Positions 26,702 to 36,211 of a DNA stretch of 64,000 nucleotides are shown here, piece by piece. This DNA is from Nocardioides currus (lineage in GTDB: Bacteria > Actinomycetota > Actinomycetes > Propionibacteriales > Nocardioidaceae). The translations under genes were made by a program, and so were the position numbers. Every line of letters starts with the position of its first letter. The stretch's first letter is position 1. Below the pieces are notes generated by a model. It ran no database searches. It saw only the letters and a list, made by a program, of their open reading frames with translations, and had not been told where the DNA came from. The DNA is taken from NCBI RefSeq assembly GCF_003057875.1, contig NZ_PYXZ01000002.1, positions 496,254 to 560,253 on the forward strand. Reading direction: 5' to 3'.

Positions 26702-27582
26702 ACCGCAACGTCATGATCACCTGTGCGCTCACGGGAGCCGGCGACACCGTCAGTCGATCGGAGCACGTGCCGGTGACTCCCGAGCAGATCGCGGAGTCGG
26801 GCATCGCGGCGGCCAGGGCCGGCGCCACCATCGTGCACATCCACGTCCGCGACCCGGAGACGGGCGTGGGGTCGCGGGACGTGGCGCTCTATCGCGAGGT
26901 GGTCGAGCGCATCCGGGCCTCCGACGTCGACGTCATCGTCAACACCACGGCCGGCATGGGCGGCGACCTGGTCCTCGATCCGCACGACCCGACGACGTTC
27001 CTGGACGGGACCGACCTCGTCAGCGGCGTCGACCGGCTCCCGCACGTGGAGGAGCTCCGGCCCGACATCTGCACGCTCGACTGCGGCAGCCTCAACTTCG
27101 GCGAGGGCAGCCTGGTCTACGTCAGCACGCCCGACATGCTCCGGGAGGGCGCGAAGCGGATCCAGGAGCTCGGCGTCCGCGTGGAGATGGAGATCTTCGA
27201 CACCGGGCACCTGTGGTTCGCCAACACCCTCGTGGAGGAGGGACTCATCGACGCGCCGGCGATGTACCAGCTCTGCATGGGCATCCCGTACGGCGCTCCC
27301 GCCGATCCCCAGACCCTGATGGCGATGGTCAACCAGCTGCCCGAGGGTGCGGTGTGGGCGTCCTTCGCGCTGGGGCCGATGCAGATGCCGTGGGTGGCCC
27401 AGTCGGTGCTCCTCGGCGGCCACGTGCGCGTGGGCCTCGAGGACAACCTCTACCTCCGCAAGGGGGTCAAGGCCACCAACGCGCAGCTGGTCGAGCAGGC
27501 ACGGACCATCGTCGAGGCGATGGGCGCGAAGGTCGCCACGCCGGACGAGGGTCGCGAGATCCTCCAGCTGGCGAAGCGATGA
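26698..27582 (+). CDS. Beta-keto acid cleavage enzyme (BKACE, DUF849), 3-dehydrocarnitine type
   Basis: This 294-residue TIM-barrel enzyme begins [23 protein letters not shown]. It has the zinc-binding VHIHVRDP (His47, His49) and later CMGIPYGAP and [15 protein letters not shown] enzymes transfer a keto-acid fragment to acetyl-CoA, releasing acetoacetate. The start TGAGDTV...VPVTPEQI and the neighbours fit the branch acting on 3-dehydrocarnitine, which gives betainyl-CoA plus acetoacetate. The GTG at 26698 overlaps the hydrolase stop and is preceded by AAGGAG. The family is certain; the substrate is inferred mainly from the adjacent dehydrogenase. Confidence 0.88.
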   Translation: MNRNVMITCALTGAGDTVSRSEHVPVTPEQIAESGIAAARAGATIVHIHVRDPETGVGSRDVALYREVVERIRASDVDVIVNTTAGMGGDLVLDPHDPTTFLDGTDLVSGVDRLPHVEELRPDICTLDCGSLNFGEGSLVYVSTPDMLREGAKRIQELGVRVEMEIFDTGHLWFANTLVEEGLIDAPAMYQLCMGIPYGAPADPQTLMAMVNQLPEGAVWASFALGPMQMPWVAQSVLLGGHVRVGLEDNLYLRKGVKATNAQLVEQARTIVEAMGAKVATPDEGREILQLAKR

Positions 27583-28523
27583 GCGCGCGTCCCGCACCGG
27601 GCGACGTCCGCACCGTCGTCTGCATCGGCGCCGGGGTCATCGGCGGCGGCTGGGTCGCCTACTTCCTGGCCCGGGGCTACCGCGTCGTGGCCTGGGACCC
27701 CGCACCCGACGGCGAGCAGCGGCTGCGGCACCTGGTGACGGCGGCCTGGCCGGCGCTCACCGACCTCGGGCTCGCCGAGGGCGCGAGCATCGACAACCTC
27801 ACGTTCGAACCCGACCTGGCGGCGGCCTGCGCGCAGGCCGACTTCGTCCAGGAGAGCGCGCCGGAGGACCTCGAGCTCAAGCGGACGCTGCTGGCCGACA
27901 TCGACGCCGCCACCCCGGAGGGCGTGGTGATCTCCTCCTCGACCTCCGGCTACGGCATGAGCGAGATGCAGGGGAAGTGCGCCCACCCCGAGCGCACCGT
28001 CGTCGGCCATCCGTTCAACCCGCCCTACCTGATCCCCCTCGTGGAGGTCGTGGGCGGCACGAGCACCTCGATCGACGTCGTCGAGTGGACCTCGGAGTTC
28101 TTCCGGCTGGCCGGCAAGTCGGTGATCACGATGGAGCACGAGGTCCCCGGGTTCATCGCCAACCGGCTGCAGGAGGCGCTGTGGCGCGAGGCGCTGCACA
28201 TGGTGGCCGCCGGGGAGGCGACCGTCGAGCAGATCGACCTGTCGATCACCGACGGGCCGGGCCTGCGATGGCCGGTCTTCGGGCCGATGCTCACCTTCCA
28301 CCTCGCCGGTGGGCAGGGCGGGATGGCCCACATGCTCGACCACTTCGGCCCGTCGCTGCTCTCTCCCTGGACGCGCCTGGAGGCGGCCGAGCTGACGCCC
28401 GAGCTGCGCGACGCGGTGGTCGACGGCTGCGACCGGGAGGCCGGGGGGCGCTCCATCGACGACCTCGTCGCCGAGCGTGACCGCGGGGTCGTGGCGATCC
28501 TCCGGGCGCTGGGCCGCGCATGA
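27579..28523 (+). CDS. L-carnitine dehydrogenase-like 3-hydroxyacyl dehydrogenase
   Basis: This 314-residue NAD-dependent dehydrogenase has the dinucleotide loop GAGVIGGG at 17-24 and the catalytic region [11 protein letters not shown] then [18 protein letters not shown] (143-160). That region is the typical signature of L-carnitine 3-dehydrogenases, rather than the generic HFFNPAPVM of hydroxyacyl-CoA enzymes. It would convert L-carnitine to 3-dehydrocarnitine, the substrate of the preceding BKACE. The ATG overlaps the BKACE stop and the gene's own stop overlaps the thioesterase start, each by 4 bases. In several bacteria this dehydrogenase is fused to the thioesterase; here they are separate. 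Confidence 0.85.
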   Translation: MSARPAPGDVRTVVCIGAGVIGGGWVAYFLARGYRVVAWDPAPDGEQRLRHLVTAAWPALTDLGLAEGASIDNLTFEPDLAAACAQADFVQESAPEDLELKRTLLADIDAATPEGVVISSSTSGYGMSEMQGKCAHPERTVVGHPFNPPYLIPLVEVVGGTSTSIDVVEWTSEFFRLAGKSVITMEHEVPGFIANRLQEALWREALHMVAAGEATVEQIDLSITDGPGLRWPVFGPMLTFHLAGGQGGMAHMLDHFGPSLLSPWTRLEAAELTPELRDAVVDGCDREAGGRSIDDLVAERDRGVVAILRALGRA

Positions 28524-28972
28524 GCCTCCTGTGGAACGAGCCCGTCCAGGACGCGTGGATCGACTACAACGGGCACCTGTCCGAGGCCTACTACGTGCTG
28601 GTCTTCGGCCACGCCACCGACAACGTCATGGACGCGGTCGGGATCGACGCGACCTACCGCGAGGCGCACGACGCGTCGCTCTACACGCTCGAGGCCCACG
28701 TCCGCTACCTCGCCGAGGTCCCGGCCGGCGCCGACCTCGAGGTCAGGTCGTCGGTGATCGGGGTGAGCGGCAAGCTGCTGTGGATCTGGCACGAGCTGTG
28801 GGTGGACGACCGGTTGCGGGCGACCGAGGAGGTCCTCGGCGTGCACGTGCGCGGCGGGGCCTCGGCCCCGATGCCCGACGACATCGCCGCAGCTGCCGGG
28901 GCGGCCCGCGTGGCCCCGCCCGACGAGGCGAGCGGACGGATCCGACCGCTGGCCGACCCCGCGACCGGCTAG
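28520..28972 (+). CDS. Hotdog-fold thioesterase, betainyl-CoA type
   Basis: This 150-residue hotdog protein has the 4-hydroxybenzoyl-CoA-thioesterase-like start VQDAWIDYNGHLSEAYYVLVFGHATD, with Asp in the catalytic position of DYNGH. It is the last gene of the operon and overlaps the carnitine-dehydrogenase-like gene. In known carnitine pathways a partner of this type hydrolyses betainyl-CoA to glycine betaine and CoA, so the same role is inferred. The 3' end overlaps the converging pyruvate carboxylase gene by 4 bases. Confidence 0.85.
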   Translation: MSLLWNEPVQDAWIDYNGHLSEAYYVLVFGHATDNVMDAVGIDATYREAHDASLYTLEAHVRYLAEVPAGADLEVRSSVIGVSGKLLWIWHELWVDDRLRATEEVLGVHVRGGASAPMPDDIAAAAGAARVAPPDEASGRIRPLADPATG

Positions 28973-31900
28973 CCGAGCACCAGCACCAGGTCGCCGCCCT
29001 CGACCGCCTGCGTCCCGGGTACGGCGACGCGCGAGACCGTCCCCGCGCGGGGCGCGGTGATCGAGGCCTCCATCTTCATCGCCTCGATGGTCGCCACCGT
29101 CTGGCCGGCCTCCACGGAGTCACCCTCCTTCACGCCGACCGTGACGACACCGTCGAACGGGGCGGCGACGTGACCGGGGTTGCCGGTGTCGGCGCGCTCG
29201 GCGGCGGCGACCTCGGAGGCGACGCTGCGGTCGCGCACACCCACCGGGCGGAGCTGGCCGTTGATCGTGCACATGACCGTGCGGATGCCGCGCTCGTCGG
29301 GCTCACCGATCGCCTCGAGGCCGATCAGCAGGGTCCGGCCCTCACCGATGGAGACGGTGTGCTCCTCGCCGGCGCGCAGGCCGTAGAGGTAGTCGAGGGT
29401 GCGCAGCACCGACAGGTCGCCGTACGTCTCCCGCGACTCCCGGAAGTCCTTGGTCGGGCCGGGGAAGAGCAGCTCGTTGAGCGTCCCGCGGCGGTCGCCG
29501 GCCAGTCCGGACGACTGGTCGGGCGTGAGCGAGACGGCCGGCTTCTTCCAGGTGCGGCCGGCGAGGGCCTTGGTGCGGAACGGCTCGGGCCAGCCGCCGG
29601 GCGGGTCACCGAGCTCGCCGTTGAGGAAGCCGATGACCGAGTCGGGGATGTCGAAGGAACCGGGGTCCTCCTCGAACGCGCGCGGGTCGGCACCGACCGC
29701 CACCAGGTGCAGCGCGAGGTCGCCGACCACCTTCGACGACGGCGTCACCTTCACGACGTTGCCGAGGATGTCGTTGGCCGCGGCGTACATGTCCTCGACC
29801 TGCTCGAACTTCTCGCCGAGCCCCAGCGCGATCGCCTGCTGGCGCAGGTTGGACAGCTGGCCGCCCGGGATCTCGTGGCGGTAGACCCGCCCCGTCGGCG
29901 CGGGCAGGCCCGACTCGAAGGGCGCGTAGACCCGGCGGATCGCCTCCCAGTAGGGCTCGAGCGCGTTGACGCTGGCCAGCGACAGGCCCGTCTCGCGCGG
30001 GCCGTGGTCGGTCGCCGAGACCAGCGCCGAGAGCGCCGGCTGCGACGTGGTGCCGGCCATCGACGCGCACGCGGCGTCGACCGCGTCGACGCCCGACTCG
30101 ATGGCGGCGAGCAGCGTCGCGAGCTGGCCGCCCGGGGTGTCGTGGGTGTGCAGGTGCACCGGCAGGTCGAACTCGCTGCGCAGCGCGGTCACCAGCGTCC
30201 GCGCGGCAGGCACGCGAAGCAGGCCGGCCATGTCCTTGATGGCGATGACGTGCGCGCCGGCCTCGACGATCCGCTCGGCCAGCTGGAGGTAGTAGTCCAG
30301 GGTGTAGAGCTTCTCGTCGGGGTTCGAGAGGTCGCCGGTGTAGCACAGTGCGACCTCGGCGACGGCGATCCCGGTCGAGCGCACCGCCTCGATCGCGGGC
30401 CGCATCTGCTCGACGTCGTTGAGCGCGTCGAAGATCCGGAAGACGTCGATGCCGGTCGTCGCGGCCTCCTGCACGAAGGCCTCGGTGACCTCGGTGGGGT
30501 ACGGCGTGTAGCCGACCGTGTTGCGGCCGCGCAGCAGCATCTGCAGGCAGATGTTCGGGACCGACCGGCGCAGCTGGGCCAGCCGCTCCCACGGGTCCTC
30601 GGCGAGGAAGCGCAGCGCCACGTCGTACGTCGCACCGCCCCACGCCTCGAGGGACCACAGCTGCGGCGTCGTGCGGGCCACGTGGCCGGCGACCGCGACG
30701 AGGTCGCGCGTCCGGACCCGGGTCGCCAGCAGAGACTGGTGGGCGTCGCGGAAGGTGGTGTCGGTGACGGCGACGGAGTCCTGGGCGCGCAGCCGGCGGG
30801 CGAACTCCTCGGGCCCGACCTGGAGGAGCAGCTGTCGCGTGCCGTCGGGAGCGGGCACGCCGAGCTCGATGGCGGGCAGCTTGGTGGCGGGGTCGATGCG
30901 CACCGGTGCCGGTCCGTGGGGCTGGTTGACGGTCACGTCGGCGAGGTAGGTGAGCAGCTTGCTGCTCAGGTCGCCCGAGGCCCGGGCGGACAGGAGCTGC
31001 GGGTGGTCCTCGATGAAGGACGTGGTGACGCGACCCGCCGCGAAGTCCGGGTCGTCGAGCACGGCCTGGAGGAAGGCGATGTTGGTGGAGACGCCGCGGA
31101 TGCGGAACTCCGCGACGGCGCGGCGCGCCTTCTCGACGGCCTTCTCGAACGTGCGGCCGCGGCAGGTGAGCTTGGCCAGCATCGAGTCGAAGTGGGCGCT
31201 CACCTCGGCGCCGGTGTAGGTCGTGCCGCCGTCGAGGCGCACGCCACCACCGCCGGGGGAGCGGTAGGTCGTGATCTTGCCGGTGTCGGGACGGAAGCCG
31301 TTGGCGGGGTCCTCGGTGGTGATGCGGCACTGCAGGGCCGCGCCGCGCACGCTCACGGTCTCCTGCGAGAGGCCGAGGTCGGCGAGGGTCGCGCCGGCGG
31401 CGATCAACAGCTGCGACTGCACGAGGTCGACGTCGGTGACCTCCTCGGTCACGGTGTGCTCGACCTGGATGCGCGGGTTCATCTCGATGAAGACGTAGTT
31501 GCCGTCCCGGTCGAGGAGGAACTCCACGGTGCCGGCGTTGCGGTAGCCGATCTCGGTGGCGAAGCGCACGGCGTCGGCGCACATGCGGTCGCGGATCTCG
31601 GGGTCGAGGTTGGGGGCGGGGGCGATCTCCACGACCTTCTGGTGGCGCCGCTGCACCGAGCAGTCGCGCTCGAAGAGGTGCATCACGTTGCCCTCGGCGT
31701 CGGCGAGGATCTGCACCTCGATGTGGCGCGGGTCGACGACGGCCTGCTCGATGAACACGGTCGGGTCGCCGAAGGCGCCCTCGCCCTCGCGCATGCAGGT
31801 CTCGATGGCCTCGCGCAGCTGGGACCGGTCGTCGACGCGACGCATGCCCCGCCCGCCGCCACCGGCGACCGCCTTGACGAACAACGGCGCCGGGATCGCC

Positions 31901-32346
31901 TCCGCGGCGGCCACCAGCGCGTCGACGTCCGTGCCCGGGTCGACGCTCTGCAGCGTCGGCACGCCCGCCGCCTTGGCGGCTGCGATCGCGCGGGCCTTGT
32001 TGCCCGTCAGCGTGAGCACGTCGGCGGTGGGGCCGACGAAGGTGATGCCGGCGTTCGCGCACGCCTCGGCCAGTGCCGGGTTCTCCGAGAGGAAGCCGTA
32101 ACCCGGATAGACCGCGTCGGCCCCGGCACGCAGGGCGACCGCGACGATCGCGTCGGGGTCGAGGTAGGCCCGCACCGGGTGGCCGCGCTCGCCGATCTCG
32201 TAGGCCTCGTCGGCCTTCAACCGGTGCTCGGAGCCCCGGTCCTCGTAGGGAAAGACCGCGACCGTGCGGGCCCCGACCTCGTAGGCGGCACGGAACGCTC
32301 GGATCGCAATCTCGCCACGGTTGGCGACGAGCACCTTGGAGAACAT
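28969..32346 (-). CDS. pyc: Pyruvate carboxylase
   Basis: This 1125-residue biotin enzyme makes oxaloacetate from pyruvate, bicarbonate and ATP. Domains run in order: biotin carboxylase (FSKVLVANRGEIAIR at the start, ATP loop GGGGRGMR, ending about residue 450); carboxyltransferase (about 520-800; VTDTTFRDAHQSLLATRVR, metal-binding HTHD); the conserved PYC domain; and a C-terminal biotinyl domain with AMKM, Lys1091. The length is normal. The ATG at 32346 follows TAGCGT by 7 bases, indicating a leaderless transcript. It is a major anaplerotic step and uses the biotin ligase encoded at 56438-57235. Confidence 0.97.
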   Translation of the reverse strand: MFSKVLVANRGEIAIRAFRAAYEVGARTVAVFPYEDRGSEHRLKADEAYEIGERGHPVRAYLDPDAIVAVALRAGADAVYPGYGFLSENPALAEACANAGITFVGPTADVLTLTGNKARAIAAAKAAGVPTLQSVDPGTDVDALVAAAEAIPAPLFVKAVAGGGGRGMRRVDDRSQLREAIETCMREGEGAFGDPTVFIEQAVVDPRHIEVQILADAEGNVMHLFERDCSVQRRHQKVVEIAPAPNLDPEIRDRMCADAVRFATEIGYRNAGTVEFLLDRDGNYVFIEMNPRIQVEHTVTEEVTDVDLVQSQLLIAAGATLADLGLSQETVSVRGAALQCRITTEDPANGFRPDTGKITTYRSPGGGGVRLDGGTTYTGAEVSAHFDSMLAKLTCRGRTFEKAVEKARRAVAEFRIRGVSTNIAFLQAVLDDPDFAAGRVTTSFIEDHPQLLSARASGDLSSKLLTYLADVTVNQPHGPAPVRIDPATKLPAIELGVPAPDGTRQLLLQVGPEEFARRLRAQDSVAVTDTTFRDAHQSLLATRVRTRDLVAVAGHVARTTPQLWSLEAWGGATYDVALRFLAEDPWERLAQLRRSVPNICLQMLLRGRNTVGYTPYPTEVTEAFVQEAATTGIDVFRIFDALNDVEQMRPAIEAVRSTGIAVAEVALCYTGDLSNPDEKLYTLDYYLQLAERIVEAGAHVIAIKDMAGLLRVPAARTLVTALRSEFDLPVHLHTHDTPGGQLATLLAAIESGVDAVDAACASMAGTTSQPALSALVSATDHGPRETGLSLASVNALEPYWEAIRRVYAPFESGLPAPTGRVYRHEIPGGQLSNLRQQAIALGLGEKFEQVEDMYAAANDILGNVVKVTPSSKVVGDLALHLVAVGADPRAFEEDPGSFDIPDSVIGFLNGELGDPPGGWPEPFRTKALAGRTWKKPAVSLTPDQSSGLAGDRRGTLNELLFPGPTKDFRESRETYGDLSVLRTLDYLYGLRAGEEHTVSIGEGRTLLIGLEAIGEPDERGIRTVMCTINGQLRPVGVRDRSVASEVAAAERADTGNPGHVAAPFDGVVTVGVKEGDSVEAGQTVATIEAMKMEASITAPRAGTVSRVAVPGTQAVEGGDLVLVLG

Positions 32347-32466
32347 GGTGAGAACGCTAGCGACGTCGCGTGGGCTGGATCACACGCGTCCGCAGGTCGG
32401 TCGTCGACCCCGGCTCGTGTCCCGCTGAACGACCGCGCGCGTCCGCTCGGCGTGTCAGCATGGGGC

Positions 32467-32910
32467 ATGAGTCGATGCGTCGCGCCCGTGCTCGTCGCGC
32501 TGTGCCTCGGCCTCCTCGGTTGCGGCGGGGACGACGTCGTCGTGCCAACCGACCTCGCCGAGTGCAACCACGGTCCCGACTCACGCGGCGACGACCTCCA
32601 GTTCCCCAGCGCGATGCACTGGCTCGAGGACGACCACGCCTACGACGAGGCGGCCGATCTCTACGTGTGCATCGACCCGGAGGTCGGCGGCACGGTCTCG
32701 GTGACCGCCCCTGACGGGGTCGAGGTGGCGCCGGGCGAGCAGGAGGTCGCCACCGACGGCGACGGCATCCTGCGCTTCGAGGTGCGGGTCGAGCCCGACG
32801 CCTCGGGCCAGATCCTGGCCAGGACGGAGTCGGACGGCCTGGGCTCCGGGCTGTTCGGACCGGTCGTGGAGACCGACGAGGACCACTGGTCCTTCGCGGA
32901 GGGCGACTGA
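32467..32910 (+). CDS. Hypothetical lipoprotein
   Basis: This 147-residue protein has a short signal peptide and a lipobox (LGLLGC, Cys19), then an acidic mature part (GGDDVVVPTDLAECNHGPD...). No family was recognised. Two cysteines in the mature part (Cys33 and Cys68 approximately) could form a disulfide. The start ATG 32467 follows CAGCAT by 5 bases. It diverges from pyruvate carboxylase and converges with the FAD dehydrogenase gene. Confidence 0.6.
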   Translation: MSRCVAPVLVALCLGLLGCGGDDVVVPTDLAECNHGPDSRGDDLQFPSAMHWLEDDHAYDEAADLYVCIDPEVGGTVSVTAPDGVEVAPGEQEVATDGDGILRFEVRVEPDASGQILARTESDGLGSGLFGPVVETDEDHWSFAEGD

Positions 32911-32932
32911 GCGCCGTGGCTCAGCCCGTGGC

Positions 32933-34588
32933 TCAGCCCGCCGCGACCGCGCGGCCGGCGGCCCGCCCCGAGAAGATGCAGCCGCCGAGGAACGTGCCCT
33001 CCAGCGCGTTGTAGCCGTGGACCCCGCCGCCGCCGAAGCCGGCGACCTCGCCCGCGGCGTACAGGCCCGGGATCGTCGTGCCCGAGGTGTCGAGCACGCG
33101 CGAGTCGAGGTCGGTCTGCAGGCCGCCGAGCGTCTTGCGGGTCAGGATGTTGAGGCGTACGGCGATGAGCGGGCCGTTGTCGGGGTCGAGGAACGCGTGC
33201 GGCTTGGCGACCCGCACCAGCTTGTCGGTGCGCGAGCGCCGGGCGTTGGCGATCGCCATCAGCTGGAGGTCCTTGGAGAACTCGTTGCCGAGCTCGCGGT
33301 CGCGGGCCTCGACCAGGCGGCGGACCTGCTCGACGTCGAGCTCGGGTCCGCGGGCGATCTTGTTCATCCCCGCGACGAGGTCCTCGATGGTGTCGGCGAC
33401 GACGAAGTCCTCGCCGTGCTCCTTGAACGCCTCGACGGGGCCGGGCGCGCCCTTGGCGAGCCGGCTGCGGAGCAGGAACTTCACGTCCTTGCCGGTGATG
33501 TCGGGGTTCTGCTCGGAGCCGGAGAGGGCGAACTCCTTCTCGATCACCTTCTGGGTCAGCACGAACCACGAGTAGTCGTGGCCGCCGGCCAGGATGGCCT
33601 TCATCGTGCCCATCGTGTCGAAGCCGGGGAAGCAGGGAGCGGGCAGCCGGTGGCCGGTGGCGTCCAGCCACAGCGACGACGGGCCGGGCAGGATCCGGAT
33701 GCCGTGGTCGGGCCAGATCGGGTCCCAGTTGTGGATGCCCTCGGTGTAGGCCCAGAGCCGGTCGCGGTTGACGATCGCCGCGCCGGCGTCCTCGCTGATC
33801 TGCAGCATCCGACCGTCGACGTGGGCCGGCACGCCGGCGATCAGGTGCTCGGGGGCCGGGCCGAGGCGGTCGGTGGGCCAGTGCTTGCGGATCAGGTCGT
33901 AGTTGTGGCCGATGCCGCCGCTGGTGACGATCACCGCGGGCGCACGCAGCTCGAAGGTGTCGACCTCCTCGCGCGACGACTTCTCGCCGCGCGGCAGGTC
34001 GTCGTCGGGGGCGAGGATCGCGCCGCGTACGCCGACGACGGCCCCGTCCTCGACGACGAGCTCGTCGACACGGTGCCGCAGGCCGAGCTCGACGAGGCCC
34101 TTCTGCTCGCCCTCGAGCACCGGCTCTGCGAAGACGCGGACGACCTCGGGCCCGGTGCCCCAGGTGAGGTGGAAGCGGGGCACGGAGTTGCCGTGGCCCT
34201 CGGCGGTGCCGCCGCGCTCGGCCCAGCCGACGAGCGGCAGCAGGCGCAGGCCCAGCGCGTGGAGGTAGTCGCGCTTCTCGGTGGCCGCCCACTCGACGTA
34301 CGCCTTGGCCCAGCGCTCGCCCCAGACGTCCTCGTCCTCGAGCCGGTCGAAGCCGGCCGACCCGAGCCAGTCCTGGAGCGCGAGCTCGGGGGAGTCCTTG
34401 ATGCCCATGCGGCGCTGCTCGGGGGAGTCGACGAGGAACAGCCCACCGAGGGACCAGAACGCCTGCCCACCGAGGTTGTTGCGGTTCTCCTGGTCGAGCA
34501 GGAGGACCGACTTGCCGGCCAGCACGAGCTCGTGGGTGGCGACGAGGCCGGCGATGCCGGCTCCGACGACGATGGCGTCAGGCGTCAC
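32933..34588 (-). CDS. FAD-binding dehydrogenase, fumarate-reductase/KstD-like flavoprotein
   Basis: This 551-residue flavoprotein starts with the dinucleotide-binding VVGAGIAGLVATHELVLAGKSVLLLDQE. It ends with the typical FAD-family block GLYAAGEVAGFGGGGVHGYNALEGTFLGGCIFSGR. It belongs to the FAD_binding_2 group that includes 3-ketosteroid dehydrogenases and fumarate-reductase-like enzymes. Many relatives are simply called FAD-binding dehydrogenase, and the substrate is unknown. The GTG at 34588 overlaps the TetR stop (GTGA), so the pair is cotranscribed and the TetR protein should respond to this enzyme's substrate. Confidence 0.85.
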   Translation of the reverse strand: MTPDAIVVGAGIAGLVATHELVLAGKSVLLLDQENRNNLGGQAFWSLGGLFLVDSPEQRRMGIKDSPELALQDWLGSAGFDRLEDEDVWGERWAKAYVEWAATEKRDYLHALGLRLLPLVGWAERGGTAEGHGNSVPRFHLTWGTGPEVVRVFAEPVLEGEQKGLVELGLRHRVDELVVEDGAVVGVRGAILAPDDDLPRGEKSSREEVDTFELRAPAVIVTSGGIGHNYDLIRKHWPTDRLGPAPEHLIAGVPAHVDGRMLQISEDAGAAIVNRDRLWAYTEGIHNWDPIWPDHGIRILPGPSSLWLDATGHRLPAPCFPGFDTMGTMKAILAGGHDYSWFVLTQKVIEKEFALSGSEQNPDITGKDVKFLLRSRLAKGAPGPVEAFKEHGEDFVVADTIEDLVAGMNKIARGPELDVEQVRRLVEARDRELGNEFSKDLQLMAIANARRSRTDKLVRVAKPHAFLDPDNGPLIAVRLNILTRKTLGGLQTDLDSRVLDTSGTTIPGLYAAGEVAGFGGGGVHGYNALEGTFLGGCIFSGRAAGRAVAAG

Positions 34589-35208
34589 GACGTCTCCTTG
34601 AAGAGGGGTTGGGCGAGGTCGGCGAGCAGGCGCAGGGTGGCGTCGTCGCGTCGGGGGTCGGGCTGGACCTGGGCGACGGCGTTCTCGCCGTCGAGGTAGC
34701 TGATGACGACGCGGAGCACGGCCTGGACGTCCTCGCTCCACAGGTCGCCGGCGAAGGTGCTGGCCGCCAGCGCCGTGCGCCGGTGGTAGTCGCGCAGGGC
34801 GGGCTCGAGGTCGGCGCGGAGCTCGGCGTCGGTGCGTGCGGCGCGGACGAGCTCGTGCCAGACCTGGTTGGAGCGCGAGCGGACGAGCCGGCGCAGGGCG
34901 AGCAGCGCGTCGTGCACCGTCTCGGCGCTCAGCGTCACGCCCGCGAACTGCGCGGCGAACTCGTCGGTCTGACGCTCCGCGACCCGCTCGGCGGTCGCGA
35001 CCAGCAGGGCACGACGGTGGGGGAAGTGCCGGAACAGTGCGCCCTGGCTGAGCCCCGCCTCCTCGCACACGGCCGCCACCGTGGTGTGGGCGTAGCCCGC
35101 CGCGTCGACCACGACCTCGACGGCGTCGAGGAGGCGGCTGATCGTCTCCTCGCGGCGCTCCGCCTGGCTGCGGCGGCCGGTGCTCGCAGTCACGGTCGTG
35201 GTGGTCAT
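34585..35208 (-). CDS. TetR-family regulator
   Basis: This 207-residue protein has the TetR helix-turn-helix near residues 20-65 (ETISRLLDAVEVVVDAAGYAHTTVAAVCEEAGLSQGALFRHF) and a helical ligand domain. The ATG at 35208 follows TAGTCT (35216-35221) by 7 bases, so the mRNA is probably leaderless. A 26-bp inverted repeat at 35224-35249 lies directly upstream and is the probable autoregulatory operator. The partner gene is the overlapping FAD dehydrogenase. Confidence 0.9.
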   Translation of the reverse strand: MTTTTVTASTGRRSQAERREETISRLLDAVEVVVDAAGYAHTTVAAVCEEAGLSQGALFRHFPHRRALLVATAERVAERQTDEFAAQFAGVTLSAETVHDALLALRRLVRSRSNQVWHELVRAARTDAELRADLEPALRDYHRRTALAASTFAGDLWSEDVQAVLRVVISYLDGENAVAQVQPDPRRDDATLRLLADLAQPLFKETS

Positions 35209-35223
35209 GAGCGGGAGACTAGC

Positions 35224-35249
35224 ACTTAGATAGTGAATGCTCTCTAAGT
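35224..35249. promoter_or_regulatory. TetR-type operator, inverted repeat
   Basis: ACTTAGATAG and CTCTCTAAGT form 10-bp arms (9 of 10 complementary) around the 6-base centre TGAATG. The site lies 2 bases upstream of the -10 hexamer of the TetR/FAD-dehydrogenase operon and between it and the divergent SGNH esterase promoter (CAGAAT, 35272-35277). It could therefore control both directions. Confidence 0.7.
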
Positions 35250-35283
35250 TGGCGGATGAGGAACCGGGTGACAGAATCGCCGG

Positions 35284-36207
35284 ATGCGCTACCCCTCCCG
35301 CGGCCGGCTGGCCGCCGCCCTCGCGGTGCTCGTCCTCCCGCTCGCGGCGTGCTCTGACAGCAGCAACGCCGAGATGCTGGAGCCGCGCACCTTCGGCGAC
35401 CTTCCGGCGGGCATCGACTACGTCGCGATGGGTGACTCCTACAGCGCCGGCCCGCTGGTCACCACGATCCGCTCCGACCCCTCGGGCTGCGTCCGCTCCA
35501 CCGACAACTACCCGGCGTTCGTGGCCGGCTGGCTCTCGGTCGACACCTACACCGACGTCACCTGCTCGGGCGCCGACACCCGCGACCTGACCCGGCGCCA
35601 GACGACGGCTGACGGCAAGCGGGTCGCGCCGCAGCTCGATGCGCTCTCGGCCGAGACCGACCTGGTGACGCTGGGCATCGGCGGCAACGACTTCAGCATC
35701 TTCTCCACGCTGCTCTCCTGCATCGACGGCTGCTCGCCCCGGCTCGAGCAGCGGCTCGCGCGCGACGCCGGCCGGGTGGAGCAGCGGGTGGCGGGCGCCG
35801 TGCAAGCCGTCGCGGAGCGTGCCCCCGAGGCCGAGGTCTACGTCGTCGGCTATCCCCACGTCCTGCCCACCGACACGACCTGCCCGGCCGTCCCGCTGCC
35901 GCCCGACCAGCTCGCCGCGGCGGCCGGCATCGCCGCCGACCTCAACGCCTCGCTGAAGGCGGGGGCGGAGGCTGCCGGGGCGTCGTACGTCGATGTCGAC
36001 TCGATCTCGGAGGGGCACGACGTCTGCGCGGGAGACGACGCCTGGATCAACGGCCCCGAGCTGAAGCTCGGCATCGCGGCGCCGTTCCACCCGATGCTGG
36101 CCGGGATGCGTGGCGTGGCCGCCGAGGTCTTCAAGGCCGTGTCGGGCGACGACGCGCCCGCGAGCGAGCGCGCGACGCCGCCGCGGGACGCGATCGTGCG
36201 CAACTGA
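35284..36207 (+). CDS. SGNH/GDSL-family secreted esterase, lipoprotein
   Basis: This 307-residue protein carries a signal peptide with lipobox LAAC (Cys23) and an SGNH hydrolase domain: block I AMGDSYSAG with Ser52, block III GIGGND, and block V PFHPML with the catalytic His. The N-terminal region (DYVAMGDSYSAGPL, CVRSTDNYPAFVA) resembles the Streptomyces-type extracellular lipase group. It should hydrolyse esters or lipids at the cell surface. The ATG follows CAGAAT by 6 bases. It diverges from the TetR gene, so the operator between them may also influence it. Confidence 0.88.
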   Translation: MRYPSRGRLAAALAVLVLPLAACSDSSNAEMLEPRTFGDLPAGIDYVAMGDSYSAGPLVTTIRSDPSGCVRSTDNYPAFVAGWLSVDTYTDVTCSGADTRDLTRRQTTADGKRVAPQLDALSAETDLVTLGIGGNDFSIFSTLLSCIDGCSPRLEQRLARDAGRVEQRVAGAVQAVAERAPEAEVYVVGYPHVLPTDTTCPAVPLPPDQLAAAAGIAADLNASLKAGAEAAGASYVDVDSISEGHDVCAGDDAWINGPELKLGIAAPFHPMLAGMRGVAAEVFKAVSGDDAPASERATPPRDAIVRN

Positions 36208-36211
36208 CGGT

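Noticed and set aside
28477-32910. A plus-strand frame of 1477 codons across the pyruvate carboxylase region
   Set aside because: It is the mirror frame of pyruvate carboxylase, with low-complexity Arg/Gly/Val/Asp composition and no recognisable motif. High G+C content keeps the opposite frame open.
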